64,000 bases of DNA from Endozoicomonas gorgoniicola. Lineage in GTDB: Bacteria > Pseudomonadota > Gammaproteobacteria > Pseudomonadales > Endozoicomonadaceae. The first letter of the stretch is position 1, and each line of letters opens with the position of its first letter. Both the position numbers and the translations under genes were made by a program. Location of the stretch: the NCBI RefSeq assembly GCF_025562715.2, contig NZ_JAPFCC010000001.1:496001-560000 (forward strand), read 5' to 3'. Shown here in pieces: positions 27,246 through 36,779 of this stretch. Below the pieces are notes generated by a model. It saw nothing but the letters and a program-made list of their open reading frames with translations. It was not told the origin of the DNA and did no database searches.

Positions 27246-29726
27246 TTATATCCTTATGGCCGGGTTGTATACAGAGGGTGGTTCTGAGCACTCAGAAACC
27301 GGGACACGGCTGTTTTTTTGTTGTCCACCCAGGCGCAGGGCATTGCCCACAACAATCAGTGAACTCAGTGCCATACCTATGGCTGCCATCCAGGGGGCGA
27401 TCAGACCTGCTGCTGCCAGAGGCAGTGCGCTAAGGTTATACAGCAGTGACCAGGTCAGGTTCTGGCGAATGACTGAACGGGTTTTGCGAGCCAGCTGCCA
27501 GGCATCCAGCAAACGACTTAAGTCGTTAGATAGCAGGACGGCGTCGGCACTGGTTTTTGCCAGATCGGAAGCCGTACCCATCGCCAGTGAAATATCTGCC
27601 CCTGCCAGAACCGGGACATCGTTGATGCCGTCGCCCACCATCAGAACCCGTTCACCCCGTTGTTGTTGCTGCCTGATAAACTCAAGCTTGTCGTCGGGGC
27701 TTGCCTGTGCCTGCCAGTGGTTGATATTTAACTCTTCAGCGACAGTGGCAACCACGTTTGTCTGGTCTCCGCTGAGCAGCGTCACGGTTATTCCACGGTT
27801 TTGTAACTGGCTGACCACTTCGCAGGCTTCCTGACGCAAACTGTCGTCCATCATCCGGAACCAGCACAGGGCTGTATGGTTCTGGCTGAGTAGTAACCAC
27901 TGACCAGTGCCTTCCGGTCTTGCCGGGCTGTTGTCTGGCAGGCAGAAATCGGGTTTGCCTATCCGGTAAACATTGCCGTCTATAACACCTTCAACGCCCT
28001 GTGCGGTGTAAGTCTTCACTGTCTGTACTGATAACGTCGACGTTGTCGTTTGAAAAGCTTTCGCAATAGGGTGTTCTGAATGAGCTTCCAGTGCCGCAGC
28101 AATTTGTATTACATCGCTTTCTGAGTGACTCTGGCTAACCATACGCACTTCACTCAGCTCTATATTGCCTCGGGTCAGCGTACCTGTTTTGTCAAAGACA
28201 ACATGGGTAATCTTCTCAAGACCTTCCAGAACATGCCCTTTTGTGATCAGGAAACCAAGCTGGTGCAAATGTCCAGTGGCAGCGGTGAGCGCCGTAGGCG
28301 TGGCCAGTGACAGAGCGCAGGGACAGGTGACCACCAGTACTGACAGAGTAATCCAGAAAGCGTCTTCGGCGGCCGCTGCGGACCAGTACCAGTAGACGGT
28401 GGTGGCAACAATCAACACCGAAGCAACAAACCAAACGGCTACCCGGTCAGCCATTCTGGCAATAGCCGGCTTGTCATGCCGGGCATGGTTAAGCAGCTGC
28501 ATGATGGCAGACATGCGGGTTTCTGCGCCAGTCTGGGTGACCTTCAGCTCAATGGCGTTCTCTACATTAAGGCTACCACCTATAACGATGTCGCCACCTT
28601 GATGGGCGACCGGGCGGTTTTCGCCGGTCAGCATGGATTCGTCAAAACGGCTGGAGCCGCAGGTAATAATGCCGTCAGCCGGAACCGAGTCGCCGGGTAA
28701 AACACGAACAAAGTCGTTTTTTTGCAGCTCTTGCGCCGGTACCCGGACATACTCACCATCAACCAGCTTCAGGCAGCTGGAGGGTAGCAGGTTTTGCAGA
28801 GCCCTTGCGGCTCTGGATGTGGCATGTCTGGCTCGAAGCTCAAGGTAGCGACCCATCAGAAGAAAGAAGGTGAACATCGACACCGAATCAAAATACACTT
28901 CGCCACTGCCGTTTATTGTGGCCCATAAACTGGCGATATAAGCACCGCCAATGGCGATGGAGACTGGCACATCCATACTCAGATGACGCACCCTGAGATC
29001 GCGCAGGGCTGCCTTAAAGAAAGGGGCGGCAGAATAAAGGATAACCGGTGTGGCCACCAGAGCGCTGATATAACGAATAAAATCACGATAAGCGTCGCTC
29101 ATATCATTGGTAATCGCCCCTGAATAGAGGGCAATGGCATACATCATCACCTGCATGGTGCCAATGCCCGCCAGTGCCAGTCGTCTAATAAAACGACGAT
29201 TTTCTTCTTTTAACAGGGCTTCCTGACGATCTGCACGCCATGGGTGGGCTTTGTAACCAATACGATGAATATGCAGCAGCAGGGTACTCAGTGGTATCTG
29301 TTCAGGATTCCAGACCACCTGGGCTTCATGGGTGCTGAGGTTGACGCTGACCCGGTCAACCCCTGTCAGGGTGCTAATGTGGCTTTCCAGCAACCAGATA
29401 CAGGCGGCACAGGTAATGCCTTCAATTAACAGGCTGGCCTGTTTGAGTGACGAATCGACGGCAATTACAAAATCGTTCTGAATCTCGTCCCTGTCGTAGA
29501 TCAACAGCTCTTCCTGAAGTCGCCGGGTAATGCTGCCGGCCTGTAGTCCCGGGTCGGTGCGGTGCTGGTAATAGCTGTTCAGACCACCGGCAATAATAGC
29601 TTCAGTGACTGCCTTGCAGCCAGGGCAGCACATGGGCTGCTGTATTCCGTCAACATCTGCATGGAATGGGGGAGTGCCGGGAATTGGCAGATGACAGTGA
29701 AAGCAGTGGTGGTTGTCCTTGCTCAT
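27246..29726 (-). CDS. ccoI: Copper-transporting P-type ATPase for cbb3 oxidase assembly
   Basis: Moves copper out of the cytoplasm for insertion into the cbb3 oxidase. The 826-residue protein has an N-terminal Cys-rich domain (CFHCHLPIP, then MCCPGCKAV), an HMA domain with GITCAAC, the membrane CPC motif (VTCPCALSLA), DKTGTLT, an HP motif in EHPIA and GDGINDVPVL. The extra N-terminal cysteine domain is the mark of FixI/CcoI against CopA. It overlaps ccoS and follows ccoH. Confidence 0.94.
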   Translation of the reverse strand: MSKDNHHCFHCHLPIPGTPPFHADVDGIQQPMCCPGCKAVTEAIIAGGLNSYYQHRTDPGLQAGSITRRLQEELLIYDRDEIQNDFVIAVDSSLKQASLLIEGITCAACIWLLESHISTLTGVDRVSVNLSTHEAQVVWNPEQIPLSTLLLHIHRIGYKAHPWRADRQEALLKEENRRFIRRLALAGIGTMQVMMYAIALYSGAITNDMSDAYRDFIRYISALVATPVILYSAAPFFKAALRDLRVRHLSMDVPVSIAIGGAYIASLWATINGSGEVYFDSVSMFTFFLLMGRYLELRARHATSRAARALQNLLPSSCLKLVDGEYVRVPAQELQKNDFVRVLPGDSVPADGIITCGSSRFDESMLTGENRPVAHQGGDIVIGGSLNVENAIELKVTQTGAETRMSAIMQLLNHARHDKPAIARMADRVAVWFVASVLIVATTVYWYWSAAAAEDAFWITLSVLVVTCPCALSLATPTALTAATGHLHQLGFLITKGHVLEGLEKITHVVFDKTGTLTRGNIELSEVRMVSQSHSESDVIQIAAALEAHSEHPIAKAFQTTTSTLSVQTVKTYTAQGVEGVIDGNVYRIGKPDFCLPDNSPARPEGTGQWLLLSQNHTALCWFRMMDDSLRQEACEVVSQLQNRGITVTLLSGDQTNVVATVAEELNINHWQAQASPDDKLEFIRQQQQRGERVLMVGDGINDVPVLAGADISLAMGTASDLAKTSADAVLLSNDLSRLLDAWQLARKTRSVIRQNLTWSLLYNLSALPLAAAGLIAPWMAAIGMALSSLIVVGNALRLGGQQKNSRVPVSECSEPPSVYNPAIRI

Positions 29727-29742
29727 GTTTCACCCCGGTACA

Positions 29743-30297
29743 TCAAGGTTGAGAATGCAGCAGCACAGTGGCTCCGGGCTCAAGCGTATGAGTCTGGTTC
29801 AGGCGCCAGCCGGTCTCGTAGCCGATTTCCGGAATCAGTTCGTCAATGGTTTCGAGCTGAATATAGGTTTTGCCAGAAACGGCTCTGTCGGTCTGGCCAA
29901 CATAAACGACATCTGAAGTCAGGGTGATGCCTTGCTTCAGGGTGATAACCTTGTCCCGGTCAGCAAAAGCTGGCGACAGCAGGCTCAGTTTCAGCGATGA
30001 AGGCCACTCTTCAGCATCCCCCTGAACCCTTACCTGTACCTCGCCCATCAGTTCGTCAATAGTCAGCTGTGCTGAGATGTTCAGGTCTTTGGCATTCTGG
30101 TCGCGGGTCAGATCCTGGTTGATGGCTTTACCACTCTTGTAGTAATCATCCACTACAACGCTGTCTTGTATTTTGAAGGCGTAATAAATCCGGTAGCCGC
30201 CCCAGATAAAGGTCGTTAACAGCAGCCCGATGATTGCCCAGACCCAGGGCTCTTTATACCAGGGGGTGAAGGGCTCATGGTTTACCGGATGGGTCAT
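29743..30297 (-). CDS. ccoH: FixH/CcoH assembly protein
   Basis: The 184-residue protein has one N-terminal membrane helix (AIIGLLLTTFIWGGYRIYY) followed by the conserved VVDDYYKSGKAINQDL block and a periplasmic beta domain, as in FixH. It helps assemble cbb3 oxidase, probably with CcoI. A gaggaag ribosome site precedes ATG 30297. The order ccoG-ccoH-ccoI-ccoS is standard. Confidence 0.92.
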   Translation of the reverse strand: MTHPVNHEPFTPWYKEPWVWAIIGLLLTTFIWGGYRIYYAFKIQDSVVVDDYYKSGKAINQDLTRDQNAKDLNISAQLTIDELMGEVQVRVQGDAEEWPSSLKLSLLSPAFADRDKVITLKQGITLTSDVVYVGQTDRAVSGKTYIQLETIDELIPEIGYETGWRLNQTHTLEPGATVLLHSQP

Positions 30298-30336
30298 ATA
30301 CTGCTTCCTCTTCTCCGAATAGTGTTCTTTTTCTGT

Positions 30337-31722
30337 CTATGGCGAGATGAATCGACTGCCTGAGCTGACGGATATCGAATCAGATGGCGGGTTGGTGAGG
30401 GTAAACTCAATATCCAGCCCCGGTGTTTTCAGCTCATCTTCTGGTGCGGACAACCGAATAACCTGTTCAGCGACCTCACCGGAATTGACGACAAACGTTG
30501 TCTGGCTTCCTGTGCGTAAATCAGGGATGCCGGAAAAGCTCAGGGTGAGCGTCTGATTCTGGTCGGTTTTGTTGGCTATTTTCAGGGTAAAGATATTTTC
30601 GATGCGACCGTCCGGCAGGGTTCGGTACAGCACATTTCGATCCCGCAATATTTCAAACTCAAGGGGTGACCGATTAGCCAGTGTCCATAGAAACAGCCCT
30701 GCCATTACCAGCAATGCGCTGACATAGCCAATCAGGCGAGGGCGCAGCCAGTGAGCAGGCTGGCCAGCCAGCTGGTTCTCGGTGCTATAGCGTACCAGCC
30801 CCCGCTCATACCCCATTTTATCCATGATGCTGTTACAGGCATCAATGCAGGCGGCGCAGCCTATACAACCAATTTGCAGACCGTCCCGGATATCAATGCC
30901 GGTCGGACAAACCTGAACACAGACCTGACAGTCGATACAGTCGCCCAGTCCATCTTCTTTATAATCACTGTTGCGTTTTCTGGATCCCCTGGTTTCACCG
31001 CGTTTTTCGTCGTAAGCGACAACCAGAGTGTCATTATCAAACATCACGCTCTGGAACCGGGCGTAAGGACACATCAGCAGACAGACCTGCTCCCGCAGCC
31101 AGCCTGCATTGCCATAAGTGGCCAGGGTGAAAAAGGCAATCCAGAATACTGCCCAGGGATGAACCTGCCAGTCGACAACATCGGCAACCAGTTGCCTGAT
31201 GGGGGTGAAGTAACCGACGAAGGTCAGGCCGGTGGCCAGAGCGACGAGCAACCACAGCCCGTGTTTCGCCAGCTTACGAAGGAGCTTGTTGCCTGACATG
31301 GGCTGCTGGTCGAGCTTGATACGGCGGTTTCGCTCGCCCTCTGTGAATCGTTCAATCCACATAAAGATCCAGGTAAAGACGCTTTGTGGGCAGGTATAAC
31401 CACACCAGACCCTGCCAGCAAAAACCGTGATGGCAAATAAACCAAAAGCGCAGATGATGAGCAGCCAGGACAGCAGAACAAAATCCTGGGGCCAGAAGGT
31501 GGCTCCAAAAATATGAAACTTTCGTTCAGGTAAGTCAAACAGCACCAGTTGCTGCCCGTTGACCTGCACCCAGACTGTACCGAAGTACAAGGCAATAAGA
31601 AGGCCTGCCCCAAGCAGTCTGAGGTTGCGGAAAAAACCTTTAAAGCTTCGGGTGTAAATCGGGTCTGGCTTTTGATACAGATCTATCAGCTCTGGCTGAT
31701 CGTCAGGTTGTTTTTTTTTCAT
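30337..31722 (-). CDS. ccoG: cbb3 oxidase accessory iron-sulfur protein CcoG
   Basis: The 461-residue membrane protein has about five helices and polyferredoxin-type motifs: CGYTCPQSV in a loop, DCIDCQVCVQVCPTGID and CIGCAACIDAC. A C-terminal Ig-like domain lies outside the membrane. CcoG reduces Cu(II) for oxidase assembly in studied bacteria. Most such clusters have it directly after ccoP, but here a 264-residue unknown gene intervenes. Confidence 0.93.
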   Translation of the reverse strand: MKKKQPDDQPELIDLYQKPDPIYTRSFKGFFRNLRLLGAGLLIALYFGTVWVQVNGQQLVLFDLPERKFHIFGATFWPQDFVLLSWLLIICAFGLFAITVFAGRVWCGYTCPQSVFTWIFMWIERFTEGERNRRIKLDQQPMSGNKLLRKLAKHGLWLLVALATGLTFVGYFTPIRQLVADVVDWQVHPWAVFWIAFFTLATYGNAGWLREQVCLLMCPYARFQSVMFDNDTLVVAYDEKRGETRGSRKRNSDYKEDGLGDCIDCQVCVQVCPTGIDIRDGLQIGCIGCAACIDACNSIMDKMGYERGLVRYSTENQLAGQPAHWLRPRLIGYVSALLVMAGLFLWTLANRSPLEFEILRDRNVLYRTLPDGRIENIFTLKIANKTDQNQTLTLSFSGIPDLRTGSQTTFVVNSGEVAEQVIRLSAPEDELKTPGLDIEFTLTNPPSDSISVSSGSRFISP

Positions 31723-31789
31723 TGTTCTGTTAACACCACTTTATTTTGACTTCTTCTGTTGCTGCTTCGAAATAGAAACAGGCTATCAG

Positions 31790-31876
31790 GTGTTATTTGA
31801 AAAACATCCGGTTTTTCGATGGTCTATTTTACCTGTCTTCAGAAAAAATAGCTTCGATAAAAGTGTCAAATAACAC
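31790..31876. repeat. Long inverted repeat upstream of ccoG
   Basis: gtgttatttga (31790-31800) and tcaaataacac (31866-31876) are exact complements about 65 bp apart, with weaker pairing inside. It could be a terminator for the unknown gene at 31928's neighbour or a remnant of a small element; no protein-binding motif was recognised. Confidence 0.4.
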
Positions 31877-31927
31877 GAAAAACGGGTGAGAACGGTTTTC
31901 CTTATCTGCCTGATTTAAGAGCCAATA

Positions 31928-32722
31928 TCAAATCAGGTTAATTTTATCCTGAATAACAGCCCACCCTGCCGGGTCGCGAATATAGCCATCTACTGTTGAC
32001 CAGTCAGGGGTATCTCTGCGCAGAGTCTGGCCAAATAATTCATGTACCATCTCCGTGGCTGGCCCACTACCACCAAATGTAGAGCTTAACTGTGATTCCT
32101 GAAAGGCTCGCCAATGTAATAGTATTGAGGTGTGTAACACCAGGCTGCCGTATCTGTTTGCCACAATGTTGCCGCCAATACCACTGGCTGCCCCTATCAC
32201 ACCACTGGCAATCGATATTGGAATGCAATCAGCCGCAAGCTGACCACCTCGGCTGATGACTTTTAGCTCTTTCATCTTAAGAAGCACAGCGCATAGTTGA
32301 GTCAGGTATTCGCTTTGACTGAATCGGCTGGAGAGCTGCTTTAATCTGGCAATGTGAGCGATTGTTTTAGTCTCGGCCCTTGCATGACGGGCAATACCGG
32401 TGGTATTGACTTGCGTGACAAGTGAGCCAACATTTCCTACCGCTGATAAAAAACCACCACCTATTTTTTTGAGCTTTCTGTTGACAAAATACTGTCGAAC
32501 TAATTCTGAGAAGCCGTCAAAGTCGTGTCCCTGTGCTATGAAAAGAGGGTTAGGAGTTCTTGCCGGCTCAGAGCCTCCAGCTGCCTCGGCAATGTTTTCA
32601 ATACCACTTCCAACCATAGTACCAATGCTTGTACCGGTCAGCTGATCGACAACTAATGCCGCCAGAGATAACCCGTCCATGGCGTGACCTGATACCAGCT
32701 CTGTAAACTGCTCTTTCTTCAT
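31928..32722 (-). CDS. Unknown protein inserted within the cbb3 oxidase cluster
   Basis: The 264-residue protein has no clear signal peptide. It has two Gly/Ala-rich amphipathic stretches (GTSIGTMVGSG and IASGVIGAASGIGGNIV) and a helical, charged middle. I do not recognise it. It separates ccoNOQP from ccoGHIS, which are normally adjacent, and is flanked by large gaps with hairpins, so it looks like a later insertion with its own promoter. The Gly-rich segments recall membrane-inserting effectors or holin-like helices, but this is weak. Confidence 0.6.
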   Translation of the reverse strand: MKKEQFTELVSGHAMDGLSLAALVVDQLTGTSIGTMVGSGIENIAEAAGGSEPARTPNPLFIAQGHDFDGFSELVRQYFVNRKLKKIGGGFLSAVGNVGSLVTQVNTTGIARHARAETKTIAHIARLKQLSSRFSQSEYLTQLCAVLLKMKELKVISRGGQLAADCIPISIASGVIGAASGIGGNIVANRYGSLVLHTSILLHWRAFQESQLSSTFGGSGPATEMVHELFGQTLRRDTPDWSTVDGYIRDPAGWAVIQDKINLI

Positions 32723-33060
32723 ATAGAACTGTCCTGAACTCTACCTGAAATTCACCCAATGATTCACCACTCTCTCAATTTATTTTTTCCCGTCTAATAA
32801 CCAATATCTGCCAATGACTTTCTTATTGTTCAGGCAACAGCCGGGCAACCGATTCTTGTTGCCTGACTATGTATTTAAGCAGACTGGGGGAAAGTTCTTC
32901 AGTAGGAAAAGTCATCACGGGATTGAAGGTTAGATGACAAATTCAGGTTTTACCGCTTCAAGTACCGGCTTTTGAGTACGTTTCGGTAAGTTTGATCTGT
33001 AGGTCGGGAGTCGCCTCCCGCTCGTCCCAACCAGCAGGTCAAACACAGTGAAGTCGTGTA
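32723..33060. other. Gap with two hairpins between ccoP and the unknown gene
   Basis: The 338 bases hold no gene. caggcaaca (32831-32839) pairs exactly with tgttgcctg (32857-32865), and cgggag (33005-33010) with ctcccg (33015-33020). The second lies just after the ccoP stop on the minus strand and is a good candidate terminator for ccoNOQP. The remainder presumably holds the promoter of the unknown gene. Confidence 0.5.
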
Positions 33061-33963
33061 CTACTTTATTTTCCCTTCTCTAAGGCTATAGACATAAGTA
33101 GAAACCAGATGCACTTTTTCTTCTCCGAGAATATGCTTCCAGGCGGGCATTACACCATTTCGGCCGTTTCGAACGGTATATTCAATCTCTGTCTGGCTGG
33201 AGCCGTACAACCAGATGCCATCGACCAGATTGGGAGCACCCAGGGCTTTGTTACCTTCTCCGTTCGGGCCATGGCAAATTGAACAGGTGTCGTTATAAAT
33301 TTTCTGGCCATTGTTCAGTACTGAGTCGTCTATCTGGCCAACCAGCCCTACCTGATAGCGGATAAACGTGGAAACATCCTGTACCCCTCTTTCACCAATC
33401 ACGGCTCCCCAGGCAGGCATCTGCCCGTTTCGCCCTTCCATAATGCTTGTTTTGATGTTTGCAGGCTCGCCACCATACAACCAGTCATCATCGCTCAGGC
33501 TGGGGAAGCCAAAAGCTCCTCCGGCATCGGAACCATGACAGAGCGCACAGTTGTTGAGAAAGATACGCTGACCCATTTTCAGGGCTTTAGGGTTTTCAAC
33601 CAGTTGCTCAATGGGGGTTTTGGCGTACTGGGCAAACAGTGGTACATAGCGTCTGTCGTGTTTTTCCTGATTCCGCTCCAGTTCGCCGGTGGACGTCCAG
33701 CCCAAAAAACCCTTCCAGCTGCCCATGCCCGGATAGAGCAGCAGATACGCTGCAGAAAAAACCAGCGTGGCAACAAACAGCATGAACCACCAGTGCGGCA
33801 TCGGGTTATCCAGTTCTTCAATACCATCATAATTATGCCCGGTGGTTTCTTCGGTCAGGTCGCGTCGTTGCGTTTTGCGGGTGGCGAACAGTAGCCAGAT
33901 CACCAGAACAAGACAGATCAGGGTAAGTACGATGATCCAACCACTCCAGAAACTACTCATCAT
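33061..33963 (-). CDS. ccoP: cbb3-type cytochrome c oxidase diheme subunit III
   Basis: The 300-residue subunit feeds electrons from cytochromes c to the oxidase. It has an N-terminal membrane helix pair region (YDGIEELDNPMPHWWF is typical of CcoP) and two c-type haem sites, CALCHG near residue 140 and CSICHG near 228, with later Met ligands (GQMPAWG, GVMPAWK). It overlaps ccoQ by 4 bp, showing coupled translation. Confidence 0.95.
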   Translation of the reverse strand: MMSSFWSGWIIVLTLICLVLVIWLLFATRKTQRRDLTEETTGHNYDGIEELDNPMPHWWFMLFVATLVFSAAYLLLYPGMGSWKGFLGWTSTGELERNQEKHDRRYVPLFAQYAKTPIEQLVENPKALKMGQRIFLNNCALCHGSDAGGAFGFPSLSDDDWLYGGEPANIKTSIMEGRNGQMPAWGAVIGERGVQDVSTFIRYQVGLVGQIDDSVLNNGQKIYNDTCSICHGPNGEGNKALGAPNLVDGIWLYGSSQTEIEYTVRNGRNGVMPAWKHILGEEKVHLVSTYVYSLREGKIK

Positions 33964-34181
33964 TGTGATACCCCTCCTTTATTGTTCATCCGTGAATCAC
34001 CTGTTTGCAGACCGTTATTTTTGTTGTGTCGACTGTCAGGGTCGTCTTCATCTGCAAATGGCAGGTGTGCGGCTTCTTCGAAATCTTTTTGCTTGCGACC
34101 GCTGTAAGCCCAGTAAGTGACGGAAAGGAACGCCACCATGGCCAGAACGGTGGCAAGTCCTCTGATGTCATTGATGTCCAT
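33960..34181 (-). CDS. ccoQ: cbb3-type oxidase small subunit CcoQ
   Basis: A 73-residue protein with one membrane helix (LATVLAMVAFLSVTYWAYS) and a charged tail containing FEEAAHLPFADED, typical of CcoQ, which stabilises the oxidase complex. ATG 34181 is chosen; the longer frame to 34235 runs into ccoO. It sits between ccoO and ccoP in the standard order. Confidence 0.9.
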   Translation of the reverse strand: MDINDIRGLATVLAMVAFLSVTYWAYSGRKQKDFEEAAHLPFADEDDPDSRHNKNNGLQTGDSRMNNKGGVSQ

Positions 34182-34185
34182 GGTG

Positions 34186-34797
34186 TTACCGTTTTGTTGT
34201 AATGGTTGTGCCGAGTGATTGCAGATAAGCCACAAGGGCGTCCATTTCTGTGTTGCCTTTTACCCGGACAGCCGCTCCGGCTATATCCTCATCGGAATAG
34301 GGCACACCCAGCGTGCGCATGGCTTCCATTTTTCTGGCGGTTAATTGACCGTCCAGAGTGTTTTCGTTTAACCATGGGTAAGCAGGCATTATGGATTCAG
34401 GAACAACATCTCTCGGGTTGTAAAGATGAGCCCTGTGCCATTCATCGGAGTAACGACCGCCAACCCTCGCGAGGTCTGGCCCGGTTCGCTTGGAGCCCCA
34501 CAGGAACGGAAATTCGTAAACGGATTCGCCAGCCACTGAGTAATGGCCGTAACGTTCAACTTCAGCACGCAAGGGGCGGACCATTTGCGAATGGCAGCCG
34601 ACGCAGCCTTCACGGATATAAATATCACGCCCTTCGAGTTGCAGCGGGGTATAAGGTTTCAGCCCGGCAACAGGCTGAGTGGTCTCTTTCTGGAAGAACA
34701 GGGGGACAATTTCAACCAGGCCGCCAAAACTGATCGCCACCACAATCAGCAGCACCATCAGGCCAATATTCTTTTCAACAATCTCATGTTTTGTCAT
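34186..34797 (-). CDS. ccoO: cbb3-type cytochrome c oxidase monohaem subunit II
   Basis: The 203-residue protein has one N-terminal helix (IGLMVLLIVVAISFGGLVEIVP) and a single c-type haem site CVGCHSQMVRPL near residue 70, followed by the conserved YPWLNENTLD region with the axial Met upstream (SIMPAYPW). Membrane-bound electron carrier of the oxidase, co-transcribed with ccoN, ccoQ and ccoP. Confidence 0.95.
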   Translation of the reverse strand: MTKHEIVEKNIGLMVLLIVVAISFGGLVEIVPLFFQKETTQPVAGLKPYTPLQLEGRDIYIREGCVGCHSQMVRPLRAEVERYGHYSVAGESVYEFPFLWGSKRTGPDLARVGGRYSDEWHRAHLYNPRDVVPESIMPAYPWLNENTLDGQLTARKMEAMRTLGVPYSDEDIAGAAVRVKGNTEMDALVAYLQSLGTTITTKR

Positions 34798-34815
34798 GGT
34801 GATGATCCTCCTTGC

Positions 34816-36267
34816 TCAGACGGCCTGAGGCTCGGTACTGGCATCAGCTTCAGTATCCAGAGCCGGTTGCTGACTGGTGCGGTAAACGTTGTAAGCCATG
34901 ATCAGGACTCCGGCGACAAAGAAGGCACCGCCAATGGCTCGAACGATGTAGCCAAACTCGCTGGCGACCACTGATTCAATAAAGCTGTAGGTCAGGGTGC
35001 CGTCGTTGTTCACTGCCCGCCACATCAAACCTTGCATGATGCCGTTTACCCACATGGCAACGACATACAACACAGTGCCAATCGTCGCCAGCCAGAAGTG
35101 CGCATTAATGAGGGCTACGCTGTACATCTGTTCACGACCGTACACCCGTGGAATCAGGTGATAGAGGGAGCCGAAGGACACCATGGCAACCCAGCCAAGG
35201 GCGCCGGAGTGAACATGGCCGATGGTCCAGTCGGTATAGTGGGACAGGGCGTTGACGGTTTTGATCGCCATCATCGGACCTTCAAAGGTGGACATGCCAT
35301 AGAAGGACAGGGAGACCACCAGGAAACGCAGAATCGGGTCGGTGCGCAGTTTGTGCCAGGCTCCGGACAGGGTCATGATACCGTTGATCATGCCGCCCCA
35401 GGACGGTGCCAGAAGAATCAGTGACATGACCATACCCAGGCTTTGCGCCCAGTCTGGCAGCGCGGTGTAGTGCAGGTGGTGTGGACCTGCCCAGATGTAG
35501 ATGGCAATCAGCGCCCAGAAATGAACGATGGACAGCCGGTAGGAGTAAACCGGACGTTCAGCCTGCTTGGGAACAAAGTAATACATCATGCCAAGGAAGC
35601 CCGCAGTCAGGAAAAAGCCTACCGCATTGTGTCCGTACCACCACTGGATCATGGCATCCATGGCACCGGCGTAAGCGGAATAGGATTTGGTCAGGGTAAC
35701 GGGAATGGCGGCACTGTTCACCACGTGCAGAACCGCAACGGTGATGATGAAGGCACCAAAGAACCAGTTTGCCACATAGATATGTCTTGCCTTGCGCTTC
35801 ATGATGGTGCCGAAGAACACCAGGGCATACGACACCCAGACAATAGTAATCAGGATGTCAATGGGCCATTCCAGTTCGGCGTACTCTTTTGAAGATGTCA
35901 GGCCCATAGGCAGGGTGATGGCCGCCAGAACAATGACCAGTTGCCAGCCCCAGAAGGTAAAAGCAGCCAGCCCGGGTAATGCCAGTGTCGTCTGACAGGT
36001 GCGTTGAACAACGTAGTACGAGGTGGCAAATAGCACGCAGCCACCAAAGGCAAAGATAACGGCATTCGTATGCAGTGGTCGCAGTCGGCCAAAACTGGTC
36101 CAGGGCAGGTTAAGGTTGAGTTCGGGAAAAACCATCTGTGTGGCGATGAACAGTCCGACGCCCATTCCTACGATAGCCCAGACCACTGCCATAAGGGCAA
36201 ACTGCCTGACAACCTTGTAGTTATAAGGAGAATCGTTGTAAGCGGGCTGTAGCAAAACAGTGCTCAT
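34816..36267 (-). CDS. ccoN: cbb3-type cytochrome c oxidase catalytic subunit I
   Basis: The oxygen-reducing, proton-pumping subunit. The 483-residue protein has about twelve membrane helices, and the histidines for haem b, haem b3 and CuB are in place (HTNAVIFAFGG, WYGHNAVGFFL, GPHHLHYTALPDW, TIGHVHSGALGW). It is first in the ccoNOQP operon, and an FNR box lies 67 bp upstream of ATG 36267, so expression should rise at low oxygen. Confidence 0.96.
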   Translation of the reverse strand: MSTVLLQPAYNDSPYNYKVVRQFALMAVVWAIVGMGVGLFIATQMVFPELNLNLPWTSFGRLRPLHTNAVIFAFGGCVLFATSYYVVQRTCQTTLALPGLAAFTFWGWQLVIVLAAITLPMGLTSSKEYAELEWPIDILITIVWVSYALVFFGTIMKRKARHIYVANWFFGAFIITVAVLHVVNSAAIPVTLTKSYSAYAGAMDAMIQWWYGHNAVGFFLTAGFLGMMYYFVPKQAERPVYSYRLSIVHFWALIAIYIWAGPHHLHYTALPDWAQSLGMVMSLILLAPSWGGMINGIMTLSGAWHKLRTDPILRFLVVSLSFYGMSTFEGPMMAIKTVNALSHYTDWTIGHVHSGALGWVAMVSFGSLYHLIPRVYGREQMYSVALINAHFWLATIGTVLYVVAMWVNGIMQGLMWRAVNNDGTLTYSFIESVVASEFGYIVRAIGGAFFVAGVLIMAYNVYRTSQQPALDTEADASTEPQAV

Positions 36268-36779
36268 ACTCCGTGTTACCTTCGGTTTGTACTTATTATT
36301 CGGTTATTGTGGGTAATACGCAGGTCTGGAGTATTGATATATGTCAATTTAGGTCAGGAGTGACCCATGAATTGCGGTGCTCTCGTGTTCTTATGATAAC
36401 GTCCCGGAGACTGTGTCTCTGGATCGGTACTAACGCACTTCTTATTATTCTCCGGTCCTGAGTCATGTCCGGCTTTTTGCACGATACTAATAACAGTTCT
36501 GTTAACAGTTCTGTGCAAAGATTCGGTAAACCCGAGGCAATAATACAGAATTGGTATGTGGTTAGCTACGGGTTATACCCAAATTTTATTCCCCACCTTT
36601 CACAGTTGCCACTATGACGGTTGTCCTGAGCAGAATTGCTACTACCAGATCCGACTCCCTGAAAACTTGAGTCATAACCAATAGGTCAGTTTTCATAACA
36701 CTTTCCTTCTTACAGGCAAACTTCTTGAAATACTCAGAGTCAAACCCTCTATGAAAACTATTCAAGGGGAGGTGTTACT
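36268..36779. other. Gap with ccoN promoter region
   Basis: The 512 bases contain the FNR box near the ccoN end. The ggaggtg ribosome site of the next gene lies just before 36780. Between them I see no gene and no strong hairpin, only a short direct repeat (aacagttctgt at about 36489 and 36501). Confidence 0.5.
36334..36347. promoter_or_regulatory. FNR/Anr box upstream of ccoN
   Basis: ttgatatatgtcaa matches TTGAT-N4-ATCAA at all but one base and lies 67 bp before ccoN, where it can activate the oxidase operon under oxygen limitation. It differs from the hemN box only in its centre. Confidence 0.85.
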
